A model generated the notes under the pieces. It saw nothing but the letters and a program-made list of their open reading frames with translations. It had not been told where the DNA came from and made no database searches. From the NCBI RefSeq assembly GCF_000220395.1, contig NW_004087735.1:1-64000 (forward strand): a stretch of DNA of 64,000 bases, written 5' to 3'. The position numbers and the translations under genes were made by a program. Position 1 is the stretch's first letter. Every line of letters begins with the position of its first letter. Shown piece by piece: positions 25,526 through 40,686 of this stretch. The stretch is from Ichthyophthirius multifiliis. Its lineage: Eukaryota; Ciliophora; Oligohymenophorea; Hymenostomatida.

Positions 25526-27537
25526 TCACATCATTTAAGGCATTTATAAGTCGATTTATTTAAATTATTTTTCTTAATTTATTAGCAAATTATTTTACTA
25601 GATACTTATATTATTAGTTTCAATAGATTTATTATTATTCTCTCCTTTTTATTATTTCACTTTTTATTTTACTTCTTCTACTTCTTACTATCCAAATAAA
25701 TATGCAAGTCCATAAGTATTTATTTCGATTTATTCTTTAATTTATTTATGTTCCTCTTTATTTGAATTATTTAATTATAATAGGTTTTAAGTCAATTATA
25801 ATTTAAAATGTTATTTAATTTATTTCTAATAATCTTCATTATGAAATTATTATTTATAATTTTCTAAAGTTCTATTTAAAGCTTATTTTTTATTGTTTTA
25901 AAAATTTTGTGTTAATTCCTATTATAAAATTTAAAATTATTCTTTTGAAATTAACTTTTATTTTAGTTTTTTTTCAAGTTCTCTTATTTCGTAATTATAA
26001 TAAAATTACAAAATATTTACTTCTTATTTTCTAAGTTCTTTTTTTAACTATTTCACTAAGACCTGTCTGACTACATTTCTCATTGGTGAATTCGGAATAT
26101 CAATTATAGTATAACATTTTTTAGTTTTCCAATTAAAATATTTTTCTGATTATACATTATTATACCAGATTTTTTCAATTTCTTTAATTGTTTAAGATTC
26201 TGTTTGAGACTTGGATTCTTCCTCTTCGTCGTCACTATCATTACTTCCATCACTTCCTTGAAAATCTTTTATATCGCATTGCTTTTTATTTTCAAAACTT
26301 TTTTCTTCATCTTAGATAGAGTTATATTGGATTTTAACTCCTTTATGAGTAAACAATACTAAGAAAAATTCAATTAAATTGCCAATAAAACTTTTATCAA
26401 AAGGATTAAAAAAATCTAATTAAGGGTTTTTCCATAAATAGGCAAGTTTTTTAAATTATTAGACTTCGTTTGTTGTTAAATTATGTAATATCTATTTATA
26501 TAAATATAAAAAAATTAAATGTATAATAAAATATATATAAATAAATATTTAAATATATATTTATATATATATATATTATTTTATTTATATATAATAAATT
26601 TACTAAAATTGTGTGTTATATTAAAAGAGATGAATAATAAAAGCATATTCTTATATTTAATAACATTTATAAAATATCTATTTTATATTTTTTTTAGCTT
26701 CTGATAACAAAAAATATGTATATCCTTTTATTATTAGATAACTATATTAATAAAAAATATAAATTACTAATATCCAAATAAAGTACTAATAAAAACACAA
26801 AAAAAATAGTAATAAGGTAAATTTGCTGCACCAATACATTTATTTAAAACTTTAGAATGATATTCATATTTTGCAACACATCTTTTTTTATTATAAAAAT
26901 ATTTTAAATTATAAATATTAAAATTACCTATCACAAATCACACAATGTTTTGAACGAATTATTTTAGGTTAATTGCATGGTTCGCATAAAATTCTTACAT
27001 TATATTTAAGTTCAGGTTAATTTTACATAGCATGATGTATTTCATCTATGTCTTCTTTAGTATTGAAATGACCTGGGGAAATAAAATATGTTAAAACGTA
27101 GAATAGAAATGCTCCTGTAATTAAAATTTAATGAACGTTTAAATAATAAATTTGATTTTCATTATCGAAGGCTTATAATATATAATATTGAGTTTATGAA
27201 GTTAAATAAAAAATAAAAATAAAAAATATTATAGGATATCCTATTTATTTAAAAATATATATATAGGATCAAATATATTTATGTAAATTTTACCTATTAA
27301 TTAATATAAAAAAAATGGCAAATTTCTACCTAGTTATCTTACGAAGCCGAAAATATTTTCTATTTGAGCGAATAAAGTTAAACTAATTGAATTATATAAG
27401 TTCATACATTAAGCAGCACCTGGAATTTACAAAAATACATAACGGCATATTTTAAATTATAAAAAATCATATAAAATTAAAGGCTTTATTTCATTTATTA
27501 TGCCACTGTTTAGTGTTTTTGGGGAATTTTCAATCAT
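25526..27537 (-). CDS. DHHC-family palmitoyltransferase homologue with EYHS in place of DHHC
   Basis: DHHC proteins are four-helix membrane enzymes that S-acylate cytosolic cysteines through the DHHC cysteine. This one has the expected order: two N-terminal hydrophobic segments (IGYPIIFFIFIFYLT and ITGAFLFYVLTYFISPG), a Cys-rich domain (CEPCNQPKIIRSKHCVICDR, CVAKYEYHSKVLNKCIGAAN), a third segment (YYYFFCVFISTLFGY), then LHNLTTNEVQQF (the TTxE motif) and NPFDKSFIGNLIEFF. The Cys-rich zinc ligands are kept, but D-H-H-C reads E-Y-H-S, so the acyl-accepting Cys is Ser. The C-terminal tail is long: an acidic DDEEEESK patch and coiled coil. Introns include 27241-27293 and 26882-26927 (inside the Cys-rich domain); one or more lie between TM3/TM4 and TTNE. 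Start MIENSPKTLNSGIINE. Family is certain; lack of acyltransferase activity is inferred. Confidence 0.85.
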
Positions 27538-27860
27538 TAATAAATATTTATATATTTTAAATTTTATTTTTAATTATAAAAATTATTATTTTTTTTAAAA
27601 AATATATATTATTTTTATATTGAATATATAATCATTAACAAAAATTATTTTATATTTATTAAAATAAAATTATTATTATTAAATAAATTAAAAAATAATA
27701 ATAAACCATTTTAATTATTAAAAGATTATAGAAAAATAATATATATTTATTATAGTAATTATATATTAATATAAAATTAAAATATATATTCTGATATTAA
27801 ATAAATTAATAAAAAAATAAATATCATATATAAAATTACAATACAATATTATAAAAAAAT

Positions 27861-29677
<1,817 letters not shown>

Positions 29678-30098
29678 TTTTCTTATTTATAAATTTATGT
29701 TATAATTTATTATATAAATATATATGTTTGTTTGCGATTTTTTTTATTATTCTAAAATATTTAAAGAAAAAAATAAAAAATTTAATTTATTTATTAAAAA
29801 TAATTAAGTTTAAACTTTTATTTTTATAATTATTAAAAAAATAATAATAAAAATTATAAAATAAATTAAATTATAAAATATATAAATTAATTAATCAAAA
29901 ACATATTCTAATATAAATATAAATATAAAATATAAAAAAATAAAATAAAACATATATAGATATATATATATATTATATATATAAAATATATATTTATATT
30001 TTTATATGTTTATGTATTTATATTTATTTCATATATTTTTAATTTACATTATTATTTTAATAAAAAATATATACAATATAATAGAATCTTAAAATAAT

Positions 30099-31969
30099 AT
30101 GGAAAATATTAATATTTAATTAGAATATATTAACTAATAGAAATAATAAAATTTATATTAAGAAATAATAGGAAAATCATATGAAAATATAAAAAAAAAC
30201 ATACCTAAAAAATATATAGCATTTAGAGAATATATAAATTAAATGAAAAGTAATATAAATAACATATATAAAAATAAACATATATTTATATATAAATATT
30301 AAAATATATTTCTTTATATATTATTTATATATATTTATATATATTTATATATATTATAGAATAAATGTTATTAGAAAAACATCCTCATTTAAATGCAAAT
30401 TAATATTTTTTAATATATAAATTAGCTATTGAAACTAAAATATAAAGATTAGTTGAAGTTTCTATAAATGCAATATGTTTATTAACTTTAAATAATTTTT
30501 TAGATGGAAATTGTGAAGATTATGCATATAATATTAATTTAGAAGATTTTAAAGAATAATTAGAGTAAAATAAATAAAATCAAGTAAACAAAAATAGAAC
30601 ATTATTATAAACTATAATTGAAACAATAATATAAACTGTAAGTTCTAAAGAAGAAACTATATAATTAAATGTAATTTAAATTATTTAATAATTAGGAACA
30701 CATACAAAAACTGAATTACATAATAATTATTTGACTTTAGCATTAGAAACATTAATATAAATATATTCAAGTAAAAAAAAAATGTAAAAAAAATTTTCTA
30801 AATAATTTTTTTTTAATAAAATAAATATATATATATAAAATTATTAATTTTGTTTCTTTTATTTTTCTATATATTTTTTAATAAAAAGTTACGAAAAATA
30901 AAAGTATAGAAAAATCAGCTTAAAATGCTTTATAATAATTAATTGGTTATATTTTTTAAAAATTCTATGTTTTAGATACTTAAAAGAGCATGTTTTAAAG
31001 TCTAGGACCTTAAGAATTTGTTGAAATAACTAATAAATAAATTCCTAATTCTCCTTATTACAATTCTTCTAGGAAATAAAAAGATATTTCGCCTAATAAT
31101 AATACAAATAGTTAAGAAGAAGTAACTTAAGGAGACTTTAGTGGATATTTAGAAGATTTAAATTTTTATATAAAATAATAAAATTAATATTTAAATAAAA
31201 AATTAACATACTAAAATATATGTTATAATTAGCTTTAGAATATAATAGATAATGTTTGTATTAAAAACAATGAAATAATAAATGAAATCTAATAAAAAGC
31301 AGGAAAATTTGGATGGTGTTCCTTTTGTAGAAATACTGCGAATTTATTCTGTAAATAATTAAATGTAGGCATATGTTCTTAATAATGCAAAAATAACTTA
31401 ATCGAATAAGAATAGAAAATAAATATAGAGGGAGATAATTATGTTAGAATATGTAAAATAGCTTATTAAGATTGTTTAACTATTTTAAGTTGTTTATGTT
31501 ATATTTTAACTTCTGAATAGGAATAAATGATTAATTTAATGGGAAACAATAATAAATATAAAATAATTGTATTGAAAATTCTTTATTCCATTTTCGATTT
31601 AAAAGGAAGCACTTTTTTCGAAAAATAATAGGCAATTTAAATTATTAAAAATAATTTTTTTAATGGAATTCTGAAATGTTCTTTACATAATGATAGTAAT
31701 ATTTTATAATAGGCTTTTTCAATTTTCCTTTTGTTGATTATTTATCATAAAAAAGAATTAAAAAACGAAATTCTTATTTTTTTAAATGAAATTATCATTA
31801 AATTACTATAAAGTACAAATTCTAGTTCTTCACATAAGTATTTGGCTTTATAAGTTATTAATAATTATTTTCAATAAAATCAAATTGTTATAGATTTTTA
31901 TGTAAATTATGATTGCTCACCCAATTAAGCTTAATTAACCTATAATATTGTTTAGATATTGAGTATTTA

Positions 31970-32037
<68 letters not shown>

Positions 32038-32733
32038 GTTTCTTTATATTAATTTAAATAATAGGTTTAATTGCTACTGGATATTATTAAAATCCTGAAT
32101 TTTAATTAATGGTAAGTCCTTAATAAGAATAAAGTTTGAGTACTTATGCAATAGAAACTTTATTTATTAAAATTAAATCTATATATGAGTATTATGAGAA
32201 CTATTAAGTTTTGAATAAAAATAATAATTTGGATGATAATTCTAATAATATACATAATACTTAAATAGAAGAAACGAAAGACAATATTTAAATACCTAAA
32301 ATAGATACAGCTTTATTATAAAATTAGTAAAAATTATAAAATCTATGTATATAAAAATATTTTTTATATTTAATATAATTATTATATATTTAGAATTGAT
32401 AGACAACATTATATTAAAATAGAAACTTAAAGAGCAATTTCTAAATTTAATAAAAAACCAAATACAGGTATTAAACATTTAGTAGAAGCTGGCATTTTAT
32501 AAGCAGATGACGCAAAAGGAATTGCAAAGTTTTAAAAAGTAGTGATATGATCAGTAAGGACGCAATAGGAGAATATATAGGTGGGTATAAAGAAATTAAT
32601 ATAAGCGTACTAAGTGAATTTACGGATACTTTAGATTTCAAAAAAATGAGAATCGATGAAGCTATGAGAAAATTATTACAATAATTTACTTTACCAGGAG
32701 AAGTATATATATATAAATAAAAAAATAGCATTT

Positions 32734-32794
<61 letters not shown>

Positions 32795-35700
32795 GGCATA
32801 AATAGTAGATAGAATACTTTAAAAATTCGGAGATAAATTCTAATCTGATAATCCTGATATATTTAGTAGTGCTAGTGGAGCTTATACATTATCTTTTTTA
32901 TTAATTATGTTATAAACGGATTTATATAATCCTTAAGTCAAAGAGAAAATGAAATTAGAAGATTTTATTAAAATCGCAAAAGGAATAGAGGGCGAGAACT
33001 TAGAAAATGAATATTTAAGTGAATTATATAATAGTATAAAAAAAAGTCCTTTAGCATTACATGAGAAGGCTAAAATAAAGTAGGATTTATAAGAAACTCT
33101 ATAGACTTCAGTAAGGAAGAAATAGCATTTGTTTCTATAAGAATCCCTTTAGATGATATAAAATGGGAAAAAATTATTATAAAAAAATTAATCTTAATAA
33201 AAATTTGTTTAAGCGAATTCTATTTATTATCTAGCACCTTTAATAGAGTGTATTTCTTAAGAAATACTGAAAAGTTTAAAATATGCCTTTTAAAATTACG
33301 ATGAAGAGAATAACTATACTATTTGTGTAGAAAGTTTCTAATGTATGATTTATTTATATGGATAATTTAATATGGAATATGAAAAAGATTTATTTTTGGA
33401 AGAAATGTGCAATCTTTATAATTTTAGTCTTTTTTCGTTTAATAATTTTTAAAAAAAACACATTTTTTTAATCAATAGTTTGCTTTCTTTTTCTTTGAAA
33501 ATAGGAAATTTTCTTAGAAAAGGATGGTATTTCATACTTAATTTAACTAGCAAATTACATTAGGTAGGGCTTATTAGAAATAAAAAAATCGAAATAAAAA
33601 AATCTACCTATAATTTGGATGAAATCTAGATTAATTAACAACAAAATTTATTTTTTGATACTGATATAATTGAAATGATATTCATTAATAGCTCCCATTT
33701 AGATGGGGAATCTATTTAGGATTTCGTTATTGCACTTTGTAGGGTATCTTATGAAGAATTAATGCAAAATTCGCAAGTCCCGATTATTTTTTCGTTATAA
33801 AAAGTAGTAGAAATTGCAGAGCTTAATATGGGAAGAATAGTTATTATCTGGAATAGAATATGGATAACCATTAGATGCCATTTTGCGGAAATCGGGTGCA
33901 GTTAAAATATTACTATAGCAATGAACGCAGTAGATAATTTGAAACAACTTTCATAGAAACTTTTTGGTAAAAAAGAAAGATTCAATTTAACTTTTTAGAA
34001 AGATTTTTTAAAGGTTTTTGAAATAATTTTTTTAAAATAAAATATATTTATTAAAATTTTCATTTTGGATTGTATAAAAGCTTTTTGTACAAATTTTTAT
34101 CGCAAAATTAAATCTGGCTGGAAAATTATTTTTAATATTATAAATTATGCAATATAAGATAATAATACAGATTTATCGAAAAATGCTTTTTAAGTATTTT
34201 TTTTAAGTTTTTTTTTTTTTTTTTTAATTTTTTAATAAAAAGATTTTAAAATTAATAATTGATTAGGATTTAAATATTATATATGATTTGTATGCTGATA
34301 TAGTCTAATGTTTAACATCTTTAAGTAAAAATAAGGAAGAAAAATTTGCTTTTACCTCAATTTAATATGTTGAATAATATATAAAATATATATTTGAAAA
34401 TGAAAGTACAAAAACAAAAGATAGTAATAAAATATAAAAAATATTATATATATTTAAATAATATATATATATAGCCTATTGGTTTCCATTATTAGGAGTA
34501 TTAACTATTTTATGTGGAGATTAAAGGCATAATATATAAGCTAAAGGAATGGATAGTTTATTTAATATACTTTCTTTATATGGACATGTTTTTACAATAG
34601 AATTTTGGCGAATGATTTTTTAGGGAGTTTTAAGGCCTTTGTTTGATGAGATGTAGTTTACTTTTTAATAGATGATTTTTAAAAAATAGTCTAAAGAATT
34701 AATTTGGTTAAAAAATTCTATCAATAAAGCTTATACAGATATAACAAAGTTACTTTTTGATTATTATGATAAACTAGGATCTTTATTGGGTGAATTTATA
34801 AAGACTTATGAAAATTGCATAAATAATACAAATGATTAAATTATTTAATTGAGTGTAAATGCGTCTAAAAATACGATTATGAGTTTAGGAATAAAGTTTA
34901 TTGATAGTGATTGGGATATTATTTTGGATTTTTTCGATAGGATAATTAGAATAACAACGCCAGTGAAATTATAAGAAATTAATTTTGATGAAAAGAGTTA
35001 ATAAATTGTTTAAGATTTAAAAGGAAAAAGAAGAGAAAGTTTTTTAAAATTAAAAAATTAAAAAATTAGTTTCGAGGTTATTTATTCATAATCAGAAGCT
35101 CATATTTTAATATTAAAAGTAATTAAAGATGTTTTAGATAATTTTCATGAATAATTAAATATGAAATAATTAGATAATTTATAAAATATAATAAAAAAAT
35201 CAAATTCTTTTGCAATAAAATTTAATAAATAAATTTTCCTAAGATATTGTATATGGAAATTAGGTATTTGTATATTATAAAAAAAAATGTGTATATATAT
35301 ATATATATATATTTATTTATATTTATATATATATATATTTATTTATTTTTATTTAATTTATAAATATTTATTGTTTTTATTTCTATTTTTTTTTAGGTTT
35401 TTTTTCCTAATTATAATAATTACCTGGTATTCTTTAATAAGAAACCTTATCTTATTCTATGTGTTTGTTAATACAATTTACTAAATTTAAAAATACTAAT
35501 AATTTAAAATTTTTACTAGATTTAACGGAGTAATTTTTTTTTTTAATATTTATTTATTTCTTTTTTAAGATAATTAATAGAAAAACTAAGTTATTTTATA
35601 AAAATTCATAAAGATTTAATTTAAATTATTAATAATCAATAATAAAATTATTAAAAATTTTAATAATAATAAATGCAATTAGAAGATCAAGATGAAGATA

Positions 35701-36134
35701 CAATTGAATTTATTATCGAGAATATATAAATAACAGAAATGTAAAGACATGTAAGAAATTATAGGGCTATTATTTACGAAACCGTTCTTCCTATATTAGA
35801 ATCAATTAATTTAAATTATGTAATTTATAAATTTAAATATCTTTCTTTTAATATAAAATTTAAAATATATTTTTAGATTGAAAATAAAACGAAAGAAATA
35901 TATTGTTTATTATTTGATATGATTTAATATACTTAAAATAAAAGTTTTAGTTAAATTGTATGTTATTAGTGTAAAAATTGTAATAAATGTGGAGATTAAG
36001 AAGAGTATTTAGATATTTAAGTTAGAAAAATTATGAAAAGCTTTTATTTATTTATTTTTGAAAGTACAGATAATGATAATAAACATATGAATAATTTAAA
36101 TGAGTATAAAGATAATTAAGATATTAATTTTTGA
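30099..36134 (+). CDS. BIG-type Sec7 domain ARF guanine-nucleotide exchange factor
   Basis: BIG GEFs activate ARF GTPases at the trans-Golgi and endosomes. Order seen: N-terminal DCB region (RLVEVSINAICLLTLNNFL), HUS region with FYVNYDCSP, then Sec7 (KFNKKPNTGIKHLVEAGIL, DAIGEYIGGY, FTLPGE-AQIVDRILQKFG, AYTLSFLLIMLQTDLYNPQV). The GEF catalytic Glu sits in LPGE, right before intron 32703-32795. HDS regions follow (SSHLDGESIQDFVIALCRVS, SLQKVVEIAELNMGRI, FGKKERFNLTFQKDFLKVFE, SGWKIIFNIINYA) and a C-terminal part to TGA at 36132. Between DCB and HUS is a Cys-rich insert (WCSFCRNTANLFC, GICSQQCK). Intron 31963-32064 is largely TA repeat; several others occur. The A5 run 32534-32538 needs one more A to join IAKFQK to SSDMISKDAIG. 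Family assignment is certain. Confidence 0.92.
31976..32034. repeat. (TA)n repeat inside a Sec7-gene intron
   Basis: About 58 nt of uninterrupted alternating T and A, within intron 31963-32064 of the ARF-GEF gene, between the HUS-box exon and the exon starting SLIATGYYQNPEFQ. Confidence 0.85.
32738..32791. repeat. (TA)n repeat inside the intron that splits the Sec7 catalytic motif
   Basis: About 54 nt of alternating T and A in intron 32703-32795. The intron falls between the catalytic Glu codon (LPGE) and AQIVDRIL. Confidence 0.85.
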
Positions 36135-36503
36135 ATTAATTAAAAAGATAATTATTTTTTTAAAAAAAAATGAGAAAGACATTTAACTTATTAAAAGGGA
36201 AATACAAATTTTTTAATATTATATACATAAACAAATAATTATTTTTTAAAAAAACACAAAATAAATATATATATATATATATATATATAAATAATTTTTT
36301 TTTAATAAAAAAATTATTTTTCTTTATTAAATTAATTTATTTATTTTATAAAAATATATATTTATATATATATCTAATATTTTTTTTCTTATAAAGTATA
36401 TATAATATATAATATATATATTTTTTTATTATTATTTATTAGAATCATCAATATTATTATTATTATATATATAAAAGTAAGTTTTTTTTAATATTTTTTT
36501 TTA

Positions 36504-37979
36504 TCAATAGCACATAAGCATTTTAGCACCATGATTATTACTTAAAATCATTTTCAAGCTATTTTTTTTCAAGAGCATTTTTTTAAAGTAATTAAATCTT
36601 ATTTATTATTTAACATTTTTCATATATGTAATTAATGTTTCTTAATCTTTTTGAATTTTCAATTGTTCTTTCATTTATTTCTTTTGTTTTTTCTTTAAAT
36701 TTCTTTCACTATTTAAAGAAATTATATTTACTTAGTTTTTATTATCGTTTACAATAACAATTTATTTAAGATCAGTTAATTTAAAAAGCTTTTCATTTTA
36801 AAAGTTATTATTTGTTTCTTCTTTTTATACTTCTAAGAAGTTATTTATTTTTTATCCAATCAAATTCAATGGCTTATCATTTTAAATTCCATTTATGATA
36901 ACGATTTCTTATAAATCACTTAATTATAGTAGTTATTCTTCTTAATTCTTTTAACAAACTTAACAAGAAGGAGTAGAATTCTCAAAAATTAAATTTAAAG
37001 GATTTTTAATAGAATTATTATTAATAATTACATTATCTTAAGGAAGACACTAAGATTTTTGTTCGAAAATCTCACATTCAGAAGCTTGAGTAGAAATGGA
37101 TTTATTTTTTAAAGAATTAGTTTAAATTTCAATATGAGAAAAAGCGGGATTTTAAGTTTAAATATCAGCATGAGAAATTTGAGACTTTTATGTTTGAATT
37201 TCTATATGAGAAATTAAAGGTTTATTAGTTTAAATAATGGCATTATTAGTAGCAACCTATATTGTTTATATAAAAGTATGGTTTATTTAAGGAGTTTAAT
37301 TATTTTAACTACGCGAAGCTTAAATATTTGGTTTTGAGGTTTATATTGAAATATTTATTTTTTCGATTTAATTTATTTTTTAAAGAAAAGTTGTTTTTTA
37401 GAGTAATTCTTTTTCTATTTATATTAATTTTTAATGAATTTTTTTATTTTCGGTTATTAAATCTTGGACTTATATGAAGTTTTCTTGTTTTATAGAAAAA
37501 ATTCTCTACTCGGCATTTCTAAGAGATATTTCTAGTAGTTTCTTAGATTCTAATTGATTTTTTTATGTTTAGAATTGAGATTCTAAGTGTTTAATGTATT
37601 CTTTTTGGAGAGTATTTTCTACTTCTACTTTTCTTTTTTCTTCAAATAGAGTTTAATTCAGTTTGCTATTTTTAAAAAGGTTACTTTCGAGTTCTTCATT
37701 TTATATTTTGGAAGCTTCTAAAAGACTTTTTTATTTTAAAAATTTCTTCTTTAACATTTCGAAGGATGTGAGTTGAATTTTTAAACTTTCAATAGTTTCT
37801 TGACAGTCTACTTGTTTCTTTTCCATTATTCTTCGGATTAGTATTTATTCTTCTAAAGCTTAATTTAAAGTTTATATTGATTTATTCATTTTTTCTAATG
37901 TTTTTTGTTATTAATTAAGCTCGTTTAAGGCATCTTAGAGTTTTTCACTATCTCCCTTAATTAATTCGAAGTCGTCCAT
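36504..37979 (-). CDS. Coiled-coil protein with repeated SH-x-x-IQT motifs
   Basis: An uninterrupted 491-residue frame from MDDFELIKGDSEKLQDALNE (ATG 37977-37979) to MLMCY and TGA at 36504. The first 230 residues are classical coiled coil (LEKMNKSIQTLNQALEEQIL, ESLKIQLTSFEMLKKKFLK, EEKRKVEVENTLQKEYIKHL). The middle carries a degenerate repeat in which S-H and I-Q-T recur (ISHIEIQTQKS, ISHADIQTQNPA, FSHIEIQTNS), then two CxxC-like spots (CLPQDN and PSCQVCQ). The C-terminal third is again helical and basic. No enzyme domain. Probably structural; role unknown. Confidence 0.75.
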
Positions 37980-38155
37980 ATTTTTTTTATTTTTAAAATA
38001 TATATATATATATATATAAATTTTAATTGATTTTTATTTTATTATTATTATATGTTTTTAAACGTTAGATATATGATGATTTTTGCTTTTATATAATTAT
38101 AATGCAGTAAGAATTACCCATATAAAAATTATATTGATAAAATAAATATATATAA

Positions 38156-38191
<36 letters not shown>

Positions 38192-38929
38192 CATGTTATT
38201 TAATGAATAAAAATAAATATTTATTTTAATATTTTTTTATTTATATATATATATTTTATTTACTTTTCTTTTTATTTTTAATTTAGTTATATATAATTAA
38301 ATTTTTCTCCACATAAATTATTAATAGATTGAAAAAATAGATATTATTTAATAATATGTAAAATTATATTTCAAATTTCACGATATTATTTTTAATTTTT
38401 ATTCCTTTTGTTATAATTGGAGATATTATTCTTTTAATAATTAAAATTATACAATGTTTTCCCATATTTTTATTATTTATTATATAATTCGACATACAAT
38501 AAAATAAAAATAATTTAGTTCATTATCTACTTAATAATTAATGTTAAATTTTTTACTTTTTAAATAATATTAATTATATGTTTATATGGTATATTATATA
38601 ATTAATAATCTAGTTATAATATTTTTTATATTAATAAAATATATTTTATTTATATACGATTTAAAATCAATACAAAAAATATTATATTTGTAAAAAATTT
38701 AAAAAAATATTACTTTTTATTTTTTTATAAAATAATAACAATTATGTTTCAAATCAATAAAAATAATATGATTTTTTAATTAATTTATATATAATCATGT
38801 TGTATGATACTTTTATATTTATTTTTTTTATAGAAAAAGATAAAAAATTAATTTATAAATAATATAATGAAATATATATATATATAATTTTCGTATTTTG
38901 CATAAATAAACAAAAAATAAAAAAAATCA
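37980..38929. other. A/T-rich spacer
   Basis: About 0.95 kb between the start of the coiled-coil gene and the 3' end of the thioredoxin-like gene, both on the minus strand. A TA repeat sits near 38160-38186. A hydrophobic plus-strand frame around 38360-38500 is open only because TGA is rare, and I do not call it. Confidence 0.5.
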
Positions 38930-39418
38930 TCATTCTCTTTTTGATTTAGATCTAGTTGAAGATGAATATTAGTTTTAATCATCAGTGACATCATCATTTC
39001 CAACATCAGGAGTTTAATCGAATTTATTTTATGTATTTTTATCATTACAAGATGATCCACATAAACAAAGAAAAGTAACTAAAATAATAAGAAATACTAA
39101 AACGGCAACAACTATAAGAATAACAGTTGTCTAATTTTTTTATTTTATTTAATATTTATAAAAAAATAAAAATATTTACTGATTCTCCTAGTTTATTAAT
39201 AAATGAAGATTCCGTTTTATTTATATCAAAATTAATATCAGTAGTTTCAGCACTCAAATGCTATGAATTGATAAATTCAATAAAATTATCTAAAACTCTT
39301 TATCCTTTATACTTATGTGCTTAATATCCGGTTGAAAAATAATATATTGTTGGATATCCTTTAACTTCAAATTAATCACATATTCCTCTTTCAACTGTAC
39401 TATAATATAAATATATAA

Positions 39419-39482
<64 letters not shown>

Positions 39483-39739
39483 TACCAATCAACAGCAAAA
39501 ACTGTAGCTTTTTCTTAGGCATTTGATAATTCTTCGAATGTTGGAATCAATCGTTTACAATGTCCACACCAAGGAGCGTAAAACATACCAATTGATGGTT
39601 TTGTTATTATTCCAGAACCAATACCGGTTTCTTGGACAAAATTTTCTTTTGATAATTATTTCACTTTTGTATTTTCACTAAATGTGTGGGTTTGAATGAT
39701 TATTAATATTGATATTAATAATATTATATTTTTAAACAT
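38930..39739 (-). CDS. Membrane-anchored thioredoxin / PDI-like protein (TMX type)
   Basis: Such proteins catalyse disulfide exchange in the ER lumen. The N-terminus is a signal peptide ([20 protein letters not shown]). The thioredoxin fold follows with the active site [20 protein letters not shown], then [29 protein letters not shown] including the cis-Pro loop (GYP-T). After the fold comes SVT-type junction [20 protein letters not shown], one transmembrane helix, then a Cys-containing stop-transfer (CLCGSSC) and an acidic, Ser-rich cytosolic tail ending SKSKRE before TGA at 38930. Introns: 39400-39485 (86 nt, TA repeat) and one just before the TM exon (starts after LGES). Both catalytic Cys are present, so an active oxidoreductase is expected. 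One thioredoxin domain plus one TM segment matches TMX1-like proteins better than soluble PDI. Confidence 0.9.
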
Positions 39740-40152
39740 TTTTTTTAAATATAATATCTTTTTGTTTAAATACTTTTTTTTAAATTTTTTTTAAAAAATA
39801 TTGATTAATTAATAATTAATTTAAAAAAAAAAATTAATTTTTCTGATGTTAATTAACACGCGTGTTTATTATGTTTTATAATAAATATATGTATATAAAT
39901 AATTTTAAATATATTTATATATATATATTTAAATATATAATTATATAGTTAATTTGAATTTTTTTAAATATAATATTTAATGCATATATTTATAATTATG
40001 TATTCTATATTATTTATTTTCTTTTTATAAAAAAAATTAAAAAATGCATAAAAATAATTAATATTTAATTTATTTATATTAATAAATCTTATTTTGTATT
40101 TATTTATTTTTTGTATAAAAAAATTAATAATAAAAAAATAATCTATTTTTTC

Positions 40153-40686
40153 TCAACTAGTTGCAGCTTTTAAAAATATTCTGTTAGTATTTTTTCTTGA
40201 TTTTTATGCATATTTACCTGCGTTAGTATCTGCATCAACAATATTTGCTTTATCAAATTAATCAGCCTTAACTTCCTTTCTTTCAAATAAATCCATAACA
40301 TTAATTTCACAAGTGTTATCTCTATTATTATTTATTTTTAAATTAATTTTTTTTTAAAAATAAAAAATATATTATTACGCATGTATAATTAACCAACCAC
40401 CGCTATGAAGATAATCTCCTGATACATCTTTGACATCTTATGTAAGTTTTATTTTTAAAGGACCAGGTGGTAAAACATATAAAGATGCTGGAGTTTTATT
40501 TTAAACACATAAAGCGGCTTCATTTGTTTTGGCTTAAATTCTTGAAAAACCATCAAAATTAACTAATACTTCTCTATATGGAGTTCTTAAAGTTAGCTCC
40601 ATTTTTGCTTTTTTTGCTAATTAGGAGAAATATTATTTTTATAATTAAGTTATATGAGATTGGTTCAAAAATAATTTAGTGAACAT
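40153..40686 (-). CDS. Mitochondrial ATP synthase F1 delta/epsilon-type subunit
   Basis: This subunit forms part of the central stalk of F1Fo ATP synthase. The start at 40684-40686 adds a basic, hydroxylated presequence (MFTKLFLNQSHITQLQKQYF) typical of mitochondrial import before the MELTLRTPYREVLVNFDG core. The beta-sandwich pattern follows: a strand, ASLYVLPPGPLKIKL (equivalent of the LxPG turn), YLHSGGWLIIHADNTCEINV (equivalent of the SSGxxxVNxDSSVQ strand) and a short helical C-terminus (FDKANIVDADTNAGKYA). Intron 40322-40378 (57 nt) splits HAD. It ends FLKAATS with TGA at 40153. The match is by pattern rather than long identity, and an alternative is another mitochondrial beta-sandwich protein. 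Confidence 0.65.

Noticed and set aside
38350-38860. Hydrophobic plus-strand frame in the spacer upstream of the thioredoxin gene's 3' end
   Set aside because: Low complexity after the first 45 residues and no splice or stop context that makes sense; treated as chance openness in A/T-rich DNA.
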